DNA from: Planctomycetaceae bacterium UBA2972
GTDB lineage: Bacteria > Planctomycetota > Planctomycetia > Pirellulales > Pirellulaceae
DNA length: 6,172 nucleotides
NCBI GenBank assembly: GCA_002348315.1
Contig: DEAW01000132.1
Coordinates: 1-6,172, forward strand
Direction: 5' to 3'
The position numbers were made by a program, and so were the translations under genes. Below, piece by piece: positions 6,141 through 6,172 of the stretch. Under the pieces are notes generated by a model. That model did no database searches. It was given only the letters and a program-made list of their open reading frames with translations, and had not been told where the DNA came from. Within the stretch, counting starts at the first letter, position 1. Each line of letters starts with the position of its first letter.

Positions 6141-6172
6141 ACACCTATAGCTAAAGCTCGGTTTAGGGTATG
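6141..6172. other. short downstream edge after the GH16 stop
   Basis: Only 32 bases follow the GH16 stop codon. A five-pair stem CTAAA/TTTAG with a six-base loop (6151-6166) is present, but it is A/T-rich and no T-run is visible before the window ends, so no terminator is called. Confidence 0.4.

Noticed and set aside
6151..6166. CTAAA/TTTAG stem after the GH16 gene
   Set aside because: It is short and A/T-rich with no visible T-tract before the window ends.

Overview
The window looks like a polysaccharide-degradation locus from a bacterium of the Planctomycetes or the wider PVC group. This is inferred from gene content alone: an exported DUF4091/GH123-like protein with a long N-terminal extension, a secreted GH16 glycanase with a C-terminal beta-sandwich module, a decayed S1-type sulfatase tail, and a tyrosine-recombinase fragment of a kind I associate with planctomycete genomes. 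Base composition is moderate. No rRNA, tRNA, CRISPR array or intact insertion sequence was seen.

Layout from left to right. Bases 3-77 are an open tail that may be the end of an upstream gene. It is followed at 90-584 (+) by a small four-helix membrane protein of unknown function, whose Shine-Dalgarno overlaps the preceding stop codon. Bases 585-905 hold no recognisable gene. Bases 906-1191 (+) hold the C-terminal remnant of a sulfatase, apparently frameshifted and without a plausible start. Convergent to it, 1253-4240 (-) encodes a large exported DUF4091/GH123-like putative glycosidase. Bases 4241-4652 separate this gene from the divergent GH16 gene. This gap holds a frameshifted tyrosine-recombinase remnant (minus strand), an 8-bp inverted repeat, and a good sigma-54-type promoter (-24 GG / -12 GC) about 47-60 bases before the GH16 start. 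The GH16 gene (4653-6140, +) starts at a TTG fixed by a strong Shine-Dalgarno.

Together, the two exported proteins would attack a complex, possibly marine and possibly once sulfated, polysaccharide: GH16 as an endo-acting beta-glycanase and the GH123-like protein on an amino-sugar or other side group. The decayed sulfatase and recombinase fragments suggest that the locus was assembled and trimmed by recombination. I did not find a clearly undescribed multi-gene system. The most testable observations are the sigma-54-type promoter on a glycanase gene, the two unreported-looking pseudogene fragments, and the undefined N-terminal third of the DUF4091 protein.
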